Below are positions 7,077 through 15,148 of a stretch of 23,425 nt of DNA, one piece after another. The notes beneath the pieces are model-generated. The model ran no database searches. It had not been told where the DNA came from and was given only the letters and a program-made list of their open reading frames with translations. This DNA is from JAFAVZ01 sp036009105. GTDB taxonomy: Bacteria; Acidobacteriota; Thermoanaerobaculia; Gp7-AA8. The translations under genes were made by a program, and so were the position numbers. The stretch's first letter is position 1, and the number at the start of each line of letters is the position of its first letter. Location of the stretch: contig DASYMJ010000311.1 in NCBI GenBank assembly GCA_036009105.1, positions 1 through 23,425 on the forward strand, in the 5' to 3' direction.

Positions 7077-7408
7077 ACCGGCGCATCGATGCGAACGGCT
7101 TGTTCTGGGGCCTGCTCCTCATCCTGGTCGGCACGGCGTTCCTGGCCGACCGCTACGACCTGATCGACGTCCACCGCTACTGGCCGATGTTCCTCATCGC
7201 CCTCGGCGTCTCGCGCATCCTCTCCAACAAGCAGCCGTGGGGAGGGGTGTGGCTGGTGCTGGTCGGCCTGTGGTGCCAGGCGGCGGTGCTGCACGTGCTC
7301 GGCATGAACTTCGGCTCCTCCTGGCCGCTCCTCCTCATCGCCCTCGGCGCGACGATGGTCCTGCGCACGTTCTTCGAAGGAATCAGGGTGCGCCATGACC
7401 AGGAATAG
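7073..7408 (+). CDS. LiaI-like four-TM membrane protein
   Basis: 111 aa, starts by ATGA overlap with the preceding gene. It consists only of the TM module (GLLLILVGTAFLADR, YWPMFLIALGVSRIL, a third segment about VWLVLVGLWCQAAVL, and SWPLLLIALGATMVL) and lacks the LiaF beta-domain. Repeated W-P motifs at helix starts are shared with the genes on both sides. Its end overlaps the next gene by 14 nt. Likely forms a membrane complex with the two LiaF-like proteins. Confidence 0.82.
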   Translation: MNRRIDANGLFWGLLLILVGTAFLADRYDLIDVHRYWPMFLIALGVSRILSNKQPWGGVWLVLVGLWCQAAVLHVLGMNFGSSWPLLLIALGATMVLRTFFEGIRVRHDQE

Positions 7409-8090
7409 GAATCGCGACAACCCGTGGGGCCGGCTCGTCGGCGGCCTCACGCTCCTCTTCGTCGGCATCATCTTCTGGCTCGACCATCTCGGCCGGATCG
7501 ACGCGCATGATTACTTCCGCTGGTGGCCGCTCTTCTTCGTCGCCTTCGGCCTGGCCCATCTGCCCCAGAGGCGGTGGATCGCGGCGGCGATCTACGTCGT
7601 GCTCGGCCTTGCCCTGCTGCCGCCGATCCCGTTCCTGCCCCACCTCCGGCTGGGCGAGATCCTCGGCCTGTGGCCGCTGCTGATCAGCGCCGGCGGCCTG
7701 ACGCTCGCTTCGCTCGCGCTGCGCCCGGCGGCGAAAGATGCGCCGGACAGCGGCGCCTTCAACGCCTTCGCCTGGATGGGCGGCAGCGGCCGGACCATCG
7801 CCGCCGAGAACTTCGTGGGCGGTGATGCGGTGGCGGTGATGGGCGGCTGCGAGATCGACCTGGCAAATGCGAAGCTGCAGGGCGACGCGGTGATCGATAC
7901 GCTCACGTTCTGGGGCGGCATCGAGATCCTCGTGCCGCGCGGCTGGCGCGTGGAAAGCAGTGTGACGGCGCTGCTGGGCGGGGTGAGCAACCGCACCGAT
8001 CCGGTGGCCGATGGCCCGCGCCTGCTCATCCGCGGCGCGGCGATCATGGGCGGCGTGGAAGTGCGCCATCCGAAGGAGGCAACGCGATGA
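7395..8090 (+). CDS. second LiaF-like membrane protein
   Basis: 231 aa. Four TM segments in the first 110 residues (LVGGLTLLFVGIIFWLDHLG, WWPLFFVAFGLAHL, and others), then a LiaF-type beta-repeat (AWMGGSGRTIAAENFVGG, MGGCEIDLANAKLQG, FWGGIEILVPRGWRV, IMGGVEVRHP). A paralogue of the gene at 6402 that keeps the same architecture. ATGA overlap with the kinase downstream. Two LiaF-like copies around a TM-only copy suggest a hetero-oligomer. Confidence 0.87.
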   Translation: MTRNRNRDNPWGRLVGGLTLLFVGIIFWLDHLGRIDAHDYFRWWPLFFVAFGLAHLPQRRWIAAAIYVVLGLALLPPIPFLPHLRLGEILGLWPLLISAGGLTLASLALRPAAKDAPDSGAFNAFAWMGGSGRTIAAENFVGGDAVAVMGGCEIDLANAKLQGDAVIDTLTFWGGIEILVPRGWRVESSVTALLGGVSNRTDPVADGPRLLIRGAAIMGGVEVRHPKEATR

Positions 8091-9097
8091 GACGCGGCGA
8101 GCTCGCCCTCTACGCGATCGGCGCCGTGGCGGCGGCGGCCCTGGCCAGCTCCGCGTTCCTGCTGTGGAATCGCGGGACGCCGATCGGCACGGCCATCATC
8201 GCCGCGCTGCCGCCCTCGCTCCTGCTCGGCGTGATCGGACTCGCCTCCCGCCACCTCTGCCGCGCCATGCCGCTCGCCTCGGCCAGCCGCGCCTCCATCG
8301 CCGCGGCGGCCGGCGGCTCCGCGGTCGCGGCGAGCGGCCTGTGGGTGCTGACCTGGCGCTCCTGGGCGGCCATGCTCCCCCAGCCGATCGTCCCCGACTT
8401 CACCCTCCTCTTCGGCCTGGGCATCCTTCTTTATCTGGGTACGGTGGCCATGCAATACCTGGTGCTGGAGGTCGACGCCTCGCGCGAGGCGGAAGCGGCC
8501 GCGCTGCGCTACCGCGTGCTGGCCCGCGAGGCGGAGCTGCGCGCGTTCAAGGCGCAGGTCGATCCGCACTTTCTGTTCAACAGCCTCAACGCCGTCGCCT
8601 CGCTGTGCGGCACCCGGCCCCTCGACGCGCGCGAGATGGCCCAGCACCTGGCCGACTTCTTCCGCCTCATCCTCCGCCTCGGCGCGCAGGAGCGCATCAC
8701 CCTGGCCGAGGAGATCGACCTGGTGAAGCGCTACCTGGCCATCGAGAAGGTGCGCTTCGGCGACCGGTTGGACATCCGTATCGCGGTGGATGATGCGGCG
8801 GCGGAATGCTCGGTTCCGCCGCTGCTGCTGCAGCCGCTGGTGGAGAATGCGGTGCGGCACGGCGTGGCCTCGGTGGTCGAGGGAGGCACGATCGACATCC
8901 ACGCCACGCTGCGCGACGGCATGCTGCGCATCCTCATCGAGAATCCCGCCGACCCCGACCGCGTGACGCAGCGCGGCGAAGGGATCGGCCTGCAGAACGC
9001 GCGGGGGCGGCTGCAGACCGTTTCGGAAGGACGCGCGGCGCTGCGCGCGGACGAGGCGGAGGGAAGGTTCCGCGTCGAGATCGAGCTGCCCCGATGA
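8087..9097 (+). CDS. LytS/YehU-type sensor histidine kinase
   Basis: 336 aa. Residues 1-130 contain four TM segments with no extracytoplasmic sensor domain, so sensing is probably through the LiaF-like partners or within the membrane. A short linker helix leads to the His_kinase motif QVDPHFLFNSLNAVASL with phospho-acceptor H161. The ATPase part has LLLQPLVENAVRHGV (N box) and GEGIGLQNARGRL (G box). ATGA overlaps link it to the LiaF-like gene before and the LytTR regulator after. It should phosphorylate the regulator encoded at 9094. Confidence 0.92.
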   Translation: MRRGELALYAIGAVAAAALASSAFLLWNRGTPIGTAIIAALPPSLLLGVIGLASRHLCRAMPLASASRASIAAAAGGSAVAASGLWVLTWRSWAAMLPQPIVPDFTLLFGLGILLYLGTVAMQYLVLEVDASREAEAAALRYRVLAREAELRAFKAQVDPHFLFNSLNAVASLCGTRPLDAREMAQHLADFFRLILRLGAQERITLAEEIDLVKRYLAIEKVRFGDRLDIRIAVDDAAAECSVPPLLLQPLVENAVRHGVASVVEGGTIDIHATLRDGMLRILIENPADPDRVTQRGEGIGLQNARGRLQTVSEGRAALRADEAEGRFRVEIELPR

Positions 9098-9822
9098 TCC
9101 GCACCATCATCGTCGACGACGAGCCGCCGGCCCGCGCCCTCCTCCGCGAATACCTGGCGGCGGATGACGAGATCGAGCTCGTCGCCGAATGCGCCAACGG
9201 CTTCGAAGCGGTGAAGGCGGTGGCGGAGCACGATCCCGACCTGCTGCTGCTGGACATCCAGATGCCGAAGCTGGACGGCTTCGAGGTGCTGGAATTGGTG
9301 GACGGCTCGCCGGTGGTGGTCTTCGTCACGGCGCACGACGAGTACGCGCTCCGCGCCTTCGAGGTGCACGCGCTCGACTATCTGCTGAAACCTTTCTCCG
9401 AGGAGCGGTTGCGGGTGGTGCTGGAACGGGTGAAACGGCAGCTGGGGCAGGCGCGGACGCCGCTGGCCGGGCTCGCCGCGTCGCTGCGCGCGAAGCCGCT
9501 GCAGCGGATCGCGCTGCGCAAGGAGGACGGCTCGATCCAGGTCATCCCCGTGGCCCGCGTCGACTACATCGAGGCGGATGACGACGCGGTGCTGATCGTC
9601 GCCGCCGGCGCGAAGCTGCGCAAGCAACAGACCCTGGGCGACCTCTCCCGCGAGCTCGAGCCCGACCGCTTCGTGCGCATCCACCGCTCCTACGTGCTCA
9701 ACATCGAGCGGATCGAGAAGGTGGAGCTGTACGCGAAAGACAGCCGCGTCGCCATCCTCCGCGACGGCACGCGGCTGCCGGTGAGCAGGAGCGGGTATGC
9801 GAGGTTGAAGGAGCTTTTGTAG
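9094..9822 (+). CDS. LytTR-family response regulator
   Basis: 242 aa. The receiver domain (1-125) has D8-D9, phospho-acceptor D54 (LLLLDIQMPKLDGF), and the T and K of FVTAHDEYALRAFEVHALDY...LKPF. LytTR DNA-binding domain (about 138-242): IALRKEDGSIQVIPVARVDY, FVRIHRSYVLNIERIEKVEL, and PVSRSGYARLKELL at the end. It partners with the overlapping LytS-type kinase. The stop codon TAG is the first triplet of the heptad palindrome at 9820-9897. Confidence 0.93.
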   Translation: MIRTIIVDDEPPARALLREYLAADDEIELVAECANGFEAVKAVAEHDPDLLLLDIQMPKLDGFEVLELVDGSPVVVFVTAHDEYALRAFEVHALDYLLKPFSEERLRVVLERVKRQLGQARTPLAGLAASLRAKPLQRIALRKEDGSIQVIPVARVDYIEADDDAVLIVAAGAKLRKQQTLGDLSRELEPDRFVRIHRSYVLNIERIEKVELYAKDSRVAILRDGTRLPVSRSGYARLKELL

Positions 9823-9897
9823 TTGCTGGTTGCTGGTTACTGGTTGCTGGTAGATGCCCAAAGGCGCAAGTAACCAGCAACCAGCAACCAGCAACTA
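9820..9897. repeat. heptad palindrome, TTGCTGG type, between convergent genes
   Basis: Left arm TAGTTGCTGGTTGCTGG... (9820-9850) and right arm (9870-9897) are near-perfect reverse complements made of TTGCTGG/TTACTGG units, with a roughly 20-nt centre (GATGCCCAAAGGCGC). It lies between two convergent genes and its outermost TAG triplets are the stop codons of both. It could act as a bidirectional terminator or mRNA-end stabiliser, although no T-run is present. Confidence 0.88.
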
Positions 9898-11679
9898 CCG
9901 GCGCACCGCCGGCACGATCTCCCCCGTCAACACCTGGTCCCGAAAGCGGCCCCAGATGCCGCCCTGCATGTAGTTGCCCGCGGTGAAGACCACCACCAGC
10001 TGCAGCTCGGGAAGCACCATCATCAGCTGGCCGCCGTTGCCGTTGGCCTCGTACTCGCGGTAGGTGCGGTCGCCGGACTTCAGTTGATAGAGATGCCAGG
10101 CGTAGCCGTCGTCGGCTTCGTTGTAGGACTCGGCGAAGTGCTCGGCATCGAGGCCGGTGGTCCGCGGGGAGATGTGCACGTGCGGCGTCGTGGAGAGCTC
10201 GGCCCAGGACTTGCCGGCGATCCGCCGGCCGCGCCAGACGCCGCCGTCCAACCAGGTCTGGCCGATCTTGAGCAGGTCGCGGGGGCGGACGAACGCGCCG
10301 CCGCCCTGGTAGCCCTCGCCGGTCGGCATGAGGTTCCAGTAGTACGGCCCGAACTGCAGCGGGCGGGCCACGGTACGGTCGAAGAGCTCCGGCAGCCAGG
10401 TCTTCGTCGCGGTGGTGAGCGCGCCGCCGACCAGGTTCATCCCCGCCGAGCAATACGCGTAGCGGGTGCCGGGATCGTGCGCCACGGGGAGGTCGAGCGT
10501 GTGCTTCCACCAGTCGGGCTGCGCGGTCTGCCGCTGCATCGTCTCCTCGTTGCCGGCCGAGTGCTCGTCGTTGTCATCGCAGTCGAGGCCGGAGGTGTGC
10601 GTCATCAGCTGCCCGATGGTGATCCTCGCCTTGCGCGGATCGGGATTGGCGAACGGGCCCTTCGCCTTCATCAGCTCGAAGACCGGCGTGTCCGGCGTGA
10701 GGGAAGTGCCGCCCATCATCAGCGCGGCGAACGTCTTGGCGGCCGAGCGGGTGTCGTGCGGCTCGTCGCGGTCGAAGCCGAAAAAGTACTCCTCCAGCAC
10801 CAGCTTGCCGCGCCGCGCGATCAATAGGGAGTGGATCAGCGCGGGGCGGCGGGCGGCGGGGTCTGCGTCGATGAGGCGCTGCACGAGGCGGGCGAGCGCC
10901 GCTTCGTCCAGGCCCGCGTCCTTCGCGCGGGCCGTGGTCCAGCCGTCGCCGGTGGCCGGCGGCTGCTGGTAGACGTAGGGCGGCTCACCCGGAGGGCGGG
11001 GGAAGAACGCCGCCACTTCGGCGGGCGGACGGCGGGTGAGCTCGATGGTTTGCCCCAGGTCGGGCCAGACGAGCTGGAGGCGGTCGGGGGAGAGGAGCTT
11101 GGCTTCGATGTGGATGTCCGCCGGGGCGGGAGGCGGCGGGAGGCGGAAGGTGACGGCATCGCCTTCGCGGACCACGGCGAGGCGGGACGCGCCGCCGTTC
11201 GAGTTGAACTCCGGATTGCGGAAGGCGCCGACCAGGCTGTTGGTCTCGTTGCGGAAGATCTTCAGATAGAGCGTGAAGCGGCCGGCCAGCGGCCGCACCG
11301 TCCCCTGCCAGTGGTTGCGGTCCGTGCGGCGCAGCGTGAGCGGCGAGGCGAACGGCTGGCCGGAGCCGCCCGGATCGCGCTGCTCCGGCGTGCCGCCCGG
11401 CGGCTGCAGCCAGAAGGCTTCCAGCTGCTGGCCGTGCAGCCGGCCGCGCAGCTCGCCCCCGGGGAACACGATGCGGAACCGCTTCACCCCGGCCGTCTCC
11501 CCCTGCACCCCGCCGATGGTCGCCCGCCACACGCCCCCCTCCCGCGCCACCACCAGCTTCCCCTGCAGCGGCTGGGGGAACGTCATCCCGCCGGACCAGA
11601 GGCCGATGAGCGCGTCGGCATCCTGAGCTCGTGCGCCGAGAGCGCAAAGGAGAAGAGCGAGCAGAAAAACGGAGCGCAT
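9895..11679 (-). CDS. secreted serine hydrolase, beta-lactamase/class C family
   Basis: 594 aa. Signal peptide at 1-18 (MRSVFLLALLLCALGARA). Residues about 20-230 form a beta-rich N-terminal domain of unknown role. Residues about 265-590 match the beta-lactamase/penicillin-binding family: catalytic S312-A-A-K315, a YxN-like YCS (YAYCSAGMNLVGG), and GNGGQ in place of HTG. ATG 11679 is chosen over the longer frame because it starts the signal peptide and overlaps the GntR stop (TGATG). Such proteins include esterases, D-amino peptidases and real beta-lactamases; substrate undetermined. Coupled to, and perhaps controlled by, the GntR regulator upstream. The TAG stop lies in the heptad palindrome. 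Confidence 0.86.
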   Translation of the reverse strand: MRSVFLLALLLCALGARAQDADALIGLWSGGMTFPQPLQGKLVVAREGGVWRATIGGVQGETAGVKRFRIVFPGGELRGRLHGQQLEAFWLQPPGGTPEQRDPGGSGQPFASPLTLRRTDRNHWQGTVRPLAGRFTLYLKIFRNETNSLVGAFRNPEFNSNGGASRLAVVREGDAVTFRLPPPPAPADIHIEAKLLSPDRLQLVWPDLGQTIELTRRPPAEVAAFFPRPPGEPPYVYQQPPATGDGWTTARAKDAGLDEAALARLVQRLIDADPAARRPALIHSLLIARRGKLVLEEYFFGFDRDEPHDTRSAAKTFAALMMGGTSLTPDTPVFELMKAKGPFANPDPRKARITIGQLMTHTSGLDCDDNDEHSAGNEETMQRQTAQPDWWKHTLDLPVAHDPGTRYAYCSAGMNLVGGALTTATKTWLPELFDRTVARPLQFGPYYWNLMPTGEGYQGGGAFVRPRDLLKIGQTWLDGGVWRGRRIAGKSWAELSTTPHVHISPRTTGLDAEHFAESYNEADDGYAWHLYQLKSGDRTYREYEANGNGGQLMMVLPELQLVVVFTAGNYMQGGIWGRFRDQVLTGEIVPAVRR

Positions 11680-12350
11680 CAGCGGGTCTCCTTTTCGCGG
11701 GCCTGCAGCCAGGCGACGATGGGGGCGGAGCCCTGCTGCAGATTGAGGCGCAGCCCGGCGCACGCGCCTTTCAGATTGCGGCGGTGGAGGGCGGAGAGAA
11801 TCGCCTTGTGGCTCGCCGCCGCGGTGGAGACGTTCTTCTGCTCCCGCATCAGGGCCAGCTCATAGCGCCGGGTGCGGTGCATGAACTGTTCGATCAGCCC
11901 GAGGAGGACTTGGTTGGGGCAGTCGGAGAGGAGGTCGAGGTGCCAGGCGTCGTCCAGAGCGATCGCCTCATCGGCGTCGCGGGTGCGGCCGAGCTGCTCG
12001 TTGAGGTCGCGCAGGTGGTCCAGCCGTTCCCGGGAGGGGATGCCGGCCAGGCGCAGCGCCTCCGGGTCGAGCAGGGCGCGGAGGGGATAGAGCTGCTCGA
12101 ACTCCTCCAGGGTCAGCGGGCGCACCGACCAGCCGATGCGCGGCACCGCGCGCAGCGCTCCCTCGTGGGCCAGGCGGGCCAGCGCCTCGCGCAGAGGGGT
12201 CCGGCTCACCCCGATCTCCTGGGCCAGATGCACCTCGTTGATGCGCTCCCCGGGAGGGAGGCGGCCGTCGACGATGCGGTTGCGCAGCTCGACCACCAGG
12301 GTGTCGCTGATGTTGTCGCGGACCAGGGCAAGGGGAGCGGCGGATTGCAT
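11679..12350 (-). CDS. GntR-family regulator with FCD ligand domain
   Basis: 223 aa. An N-terminal winged helix (LRNRIVDGRLPPGERINEV, HLAQEIGVSRTPLREALARL, HEGALRAVPRIGWSVRP) and an FCD domain with the metal-site histidines (DDAWHLDLL, FMHRTRRYE, SHKAILSALHRRN). FCD regulators usually bind small carboxylates. Its start codon sits 1 nt from a palindrome that overlaps a -10 box, pointing to autorepression and a nearly leaderless mRNA. The stop codon overlaps the start of the serine hydrolase gene, so both are made from one transcript. Confidence 0.9.
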   Translation of the reverse strand: MQSAAPLALVRDNISDTLVVELRNRIVDGRLPPGERINEVHLAQEIGVSRTPLREALARLAHEGALRAVPRIGWSVRPLTLEEFEQLYPLRALLDPEALRLAGIPSRERLDHLRDLNEQLGRTRDADEAIALDDAWHLDLLSDCPNQVLLGLIEQFMHRTRRYELALMREQKNVSTAAASHKAILSALHRRNLKGACAGLRLNLQQGSAPIVAWLQAREKETR

Positions 12351-12351
12351 A

Positions 12352-12368
12352 CTGTGTACAGTATACAG
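12352..12368 (-). promoter_or_regulatory. GntR operator overlapping the -10 box
   Basis: CTGTGTAC-A-GTATACAG is a 17-nt palindrome with one mismatch per arm. On the minus strand it contains TATACT (12365-12360), a good -10 box, but no clear -35 is found 17 nt upstream. Transcription would start about 3 nt before the GntR start codon. GntR/FCD proteins typically bind TGTATAC-like half-sites. Confidence 0.65.
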
Positions 12369-12429
12369 GAACGACGAGCGAAGAAGGATGAACGATGAAC
12401 AAAGGCGGCGGAAGGGCGCTCATCGTTCC
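12368..12429. repeat. hairpin with ACGATGA-type heptad units
   Basis: GGAACGACGAGCG (12368-12380) pairs with CGCTCATCGTTCC (12417-12429), 12 of 13 positions. The loop carries ACGATGA-like 7-nt units. It lies between the divergent GntR and sigma factor genes. The rest of this gap (12430-12501) holds a GGGAACTG and a C-rich stretch that might be the sigma factor promoter; I cannot assign it. Confidence 0.55.
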
Positions 12430-12501
12430 TTCCCTTTCCATTTTCGATGGTAGGGAACTGATCCGTTTCTGGCACTCCCCCCGTGTAGGGTTCGGTTCCC
12501 A

Positions 12502-13131
12502 ATGACAGCAGTCACCAATGGAGGCCCGTGGGGGATGGCGATCGACGCGCGGTCGTGGGATCGAAAGCTGCTCGATGACTTGTGCGAAGGAGACGTCGGC
12601 GCTTTCTGGATGATCTGGATGCGGCATGGCGCCCATCTGCGCGCGGTCTGTCACCGCCACATGCAGCGCGTCCGCACCGATACCGACGACGCGGTCAGCC
12701 GCTCCATGATGATCGCCCGCGAGAAGCTCCCCGAGTACGCCCGGGAGATCGTCGACGTGAAGGCCTGGCTCACCCGCCTCACCTCCAACGTCTGCCTCGA
12801 CATCAAGAAAGAGCGCTGCCGCGGCACCCGCCGGGCCGACCCGCTCGACGAGAACGTCCTCAACCGCCGCGAGGCCACGCTGTGCGATCCGCCGACGCCG
12901 GAGGACACCTGCTTCGCCGCCCAGGTGCGGGAGCACATCGGCCAGGCCTTCGCCCAGCTCCCCCCCGGCCTCGGCGCCGCGGCGCAGCTGCGCTTCCTGC
13001 AGGAGGCCAGCTACACCACCATCGCCGAGCGGCTGTCCATCACCGAGACGGCGGCGCGCAAGCGCGTGCAGAAGGCCCGCGTCGTCCTCCGCCGCGAGCT
13101 CGCTTCGCTCGTCACCTCGCTTCCAGCGTGA
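12502..13131 (+). CDS. sigma-70 family (ECF-like) RNA polymerase sigma factor
   Basis: 209 aa from ATG 12502; ATG 12535 (with GGAGG 10 nt upstream) is an equally plausible start. Region 2 spans about residues 35-105 (VDVKAWLTRLTSNVCLDIKK, DIKKERCR) and region 4 is FLQEASYTTIAERLSITETA then ARKRVQKARVVLRREL. Regions 1 and 3 are absent, as in ECF-type factors. No anti-sigma gene adjoins it. The 3' end overlaps the convergent propeller gene by 20 nt. Target genes unknown. Confidence 0.83.
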   Translation: MTAVTNGGPWGMAIDARSWDRKLLDDLCEGDVGAFWMIWMRHGAHLRAVCHRHMQRVRTDTDDAVSRSMMIAREKLPEYAREIVDVKAWLTRLTSNVCLDIKKERCRGTRRADPLDENVLNRREATLCDPPTPEDTCFAAQVREHIGQAFAQLPPGLGAAAQLRFLQEASYTTIAERLSITETAARKRVQKARVVLRRELASLVTSLPA

Positions 13132-14950
13132 GGTACTGCGGGTTGCTCGTCTTCAGGCCGATGGAGGGGCAGCCGACGTAGACGTAGTACACCCCCTCCG
13201 CGGGCGGCACGAAGTCGGTCGCGTAGACGCCCCCTGGCGCCGGCGCGAGCGCCTGGCGGTGGAACCAGGAGTCGCCGGCGCGGACGATCAGCACCATGGC
13301 GTCGGAGAGCCCCTCGCGCGGCTGCTTCGTCATCGCGTCGTTGAGGCGGAAGGTCAGGCGCGTCGTGCTCCGCACCGGGATGACCCGCGTGTCGAGCAGC
13401 GGCTCGATCATCACCGGCGCCCCGAGCTTCTTCGCCGCCAGCTTCGGATTCTCCGCCACCGACAACGTGAAGCAGCTCACCACCCGCGGCGCGTTGATGA
13501 ACACCGCCACGTCGTACTCGCCGGCCGCCGGCAGGATGCCGGTGGCGGAGTAGGCGTCCTTCCCTTCCCGGATGCTCCGGTCCAGCACCAGCACCGCCTG
13601 CGCGCCGTGGCCGTAGTTCGAGAAATGGCCGATCGGCGCGGCCATCCCTTCCTTGTAGTAGTAGACCTGCTTGTCGGCCGGGTTGGCGATGATCACCGCG
13701 TTCTCGCCCGGCGCGGAGACGATCCCCGCCGCGGCGGTGGAGCGCGCCACTTTCCCGAACGGCTGCTCGCCGGCCGGGAAGTCGACCACCGCCACCTGCG
13801 CCCCCTCCTTGCCGATGGCAGCCAGGGGGATCATCTGCACCGTCTCGCTGCGCAGGCGGCGGACGTAGGCCAGCGTCTCGGTGAAAGCGATGTCGAACGG
13901 GCCGCCGTCGATGTTGCCGCTCTGGATGATGCGGTTCGACGCCGTGTCGAGGATCTGCACGAAGTCGGCGGCCGGATTGGCCAGGAAGGCGTAGCGGCCG
14001 CCCGGCGCGACGCGGATCTGGGTCACGCCCGGCTTCGCCTTCGCCGTGGCGATGGCCTTCCGCCGCTTCGGATCGATGACCGTGATCGTCCCCTCCGCGG
14101 AAGCGACGTACGCCATGTTGCTGAGCGGGGAGACGTCGATGGAGAGCGGCTCTTTGCCGGCCGGCACGCTGCCCACGACCTCGTTGCGGCGCACATCGAT
14201 CAGCGATGCGGTGCCGTCCGCGCGGTTGGTCACGAGGAGCTGCCGCCCGTCCGCGCTGAAGGCCAGCTCGTGCTCGCCCTTGCCGGTCGGGATGGTGGCC
14301 AGCACTTTCGCCTCCAGCGCGCTGATCGCGACGACACCACGCGCGTTGGTGACCCAGAGCGTGCGCCCATCCGGAGCGGCCAGCACGTGGCGAGGATCGG
14401 GGCCGACGTCGAGATCGTCCAGCCGCTTCCAGTGCAGGGAGTCGACCACCGCCACCCGGTTCGATTCGGGGATGGTGACGAAGAGGCGGTCGTTGCCGGC
14501 GGCGAGCGTCCAGTCGTAGCCGGGATGCTCGAGCTGGAGCATGCTCAGCAGCTGCGTGCCGCCGTAGCCGAAGCGGGGATCGACGACGGTGATGGAGCCG
14601 TCGCCGTTCAGGGCCAGCACGTAATAGATGTTGAGGTCGAGGGCGGAAGGGTTGGTCAGCCCGCCGGTGAGCAGCGCCGCGACGGAGGCCGAGCAGCGCT
14701 TGTTCGGATCCATCCCTTCGATCGGCGCATGGCGCAGCATCCAGACGTTCGGATAGACGCCGCGCAGCTTCGCGCCGGTGGTCTCGTCCTGCAGCCCGAG
14801 CGTGAAGAGCGCCGGCTCCCCTTCCCGGGGCGGCGCGGCCGCGTCGGAGGTGTTGCGCACGGAGAGCTCGACCGCCGTGCCGCGATCGGCCTGTTTCGCA
14901 TGAAACTCGGGAGAGATGGCGAGCAGAAGGGCCAGAAGGAAGTTAGTCAC
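13112..14950 (-). CDS. secreted YVTN-type beta-propeller protein
   Basis: 612 aa with a GTG start and a short signal peptide. The middle has repeated blades with DGRTLWVTNARGVVAISA, DGRQLLVTNRADGTASLIDV, LSNMAYVASAEGTITVIDP and GGRYAFLANPAADFVQILD, i.e. the YVTN/cytochrome-d1-like propeller. The N-terminal 110 residues and C-terminal 150 residues look beta-rich and are not recognised. No haem CxxCH is visible. Probably an extracytoplasmic binding or scaffold protein; ligand unknown. Its mRNA 3' end is antisense to the end of the sigma factor gene. Confidence 0.8.
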   Translation of the reverse strand: MTNFLLALLLAISPEFHAKQADRGTAVELSVRNTSDAAAPPREGEPALFTLGLQDETTGAKLRGVYPNVWMLRHAPIEGMDPNKRCSASVAALLTGGLTNPSALDLNIYYVLALNGDGSITVVDPRFGYGGTQLLSMLQLEHPGYDWTLAAGNDRLFVTIPESNRVAVVDSLHWKRLDDLDVGPDPRHVLAAPDGRTLWVTNARGVVAISALEAKVLATIPTGKGEHELAFSADGRQLLVTNRADGTASLIDVRRNEVVGSVPAGKEPLSIDVSPLSNMAYVASAEGTITVIDPKRRKAIATAKAKPGVTQIRVAPGGRYAFLANPAADFVQILDTASNRIIQSGNIDGGPFDIAFTETLAYVRRLRSETVQMIPLAAIGKEGAQVAVVDFPAGEQPFGKVARSTAAAGIVSAPGENAVIIANPADKQVYYYKEGMAAPIGHFSNYGHGAQAVLVLDRSIREGKDAYSATGILPAAGEYDVAVFINAPRVVSCFTLSVAENPKLAAKKLGAPVMIEPLLDTRVIPVRSTTRLTFRLNDAMTKQPREGLSDAMVLIVRAGDSWFHRQALAPAPGGVYATDFVPPAEGVYYVYVGCPSIGLKTSNPQYLTLEAR

Positions 14951-14993
14951 GCGGTCTGAGGATAAGACGATGTGGGGCGGGCGGGTGTGACAC

Positions 14994-15081
14994 AGTTACT
15001 GGTTGCTGGTTGCTGGTTGCTGGTAGAAGCCGCCGCCATAGGTTATTTTTACTAGCAACCAGCAACCAGCAACCAGTAACT
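14994..15081. repeat. heptad palindrome, TTGCTGG type, between divergent genes
   Basis: Left arm AGTTACTGGTTGCTGG... (14994-15025) and right arm (15050-15081) match at 31 of 32 positions. The loop is 24 nt and A/T-rich at its right end. It sits between the divergent propeller and aroD-aroE genes, so it cannot be a terminator for either. TCACGCGGTC occurs directly on both sides (14947-14956 and 15081-15090). Confidence 0.9.
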
Positions 15082-15148
15082 CACGCGGTCACAAACTTTC
15101 CATCTCCGTCGTCTACCACTTAGGTCCGCAAGGCCCTCCGGGCTCCCC

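Noticed and set aside
12430..12501. Sigma-54 promoter TGGCAC near the sigma factor gene
   Set aside because: TGGCAC is present but the -12 TTGC element is absent at the right distance.
13259..14959. 566-aa plus-strand frame
   Set aside because: Antisense shadow of the propeller gene; Arg/Asp/Gly-rich, no domain.
9820..15081. Heptad repeats as CRISPR-like arrays
   Set aside because: Units are 7 nt without spacers and form inverted, not direct, arrays; no cas genes.
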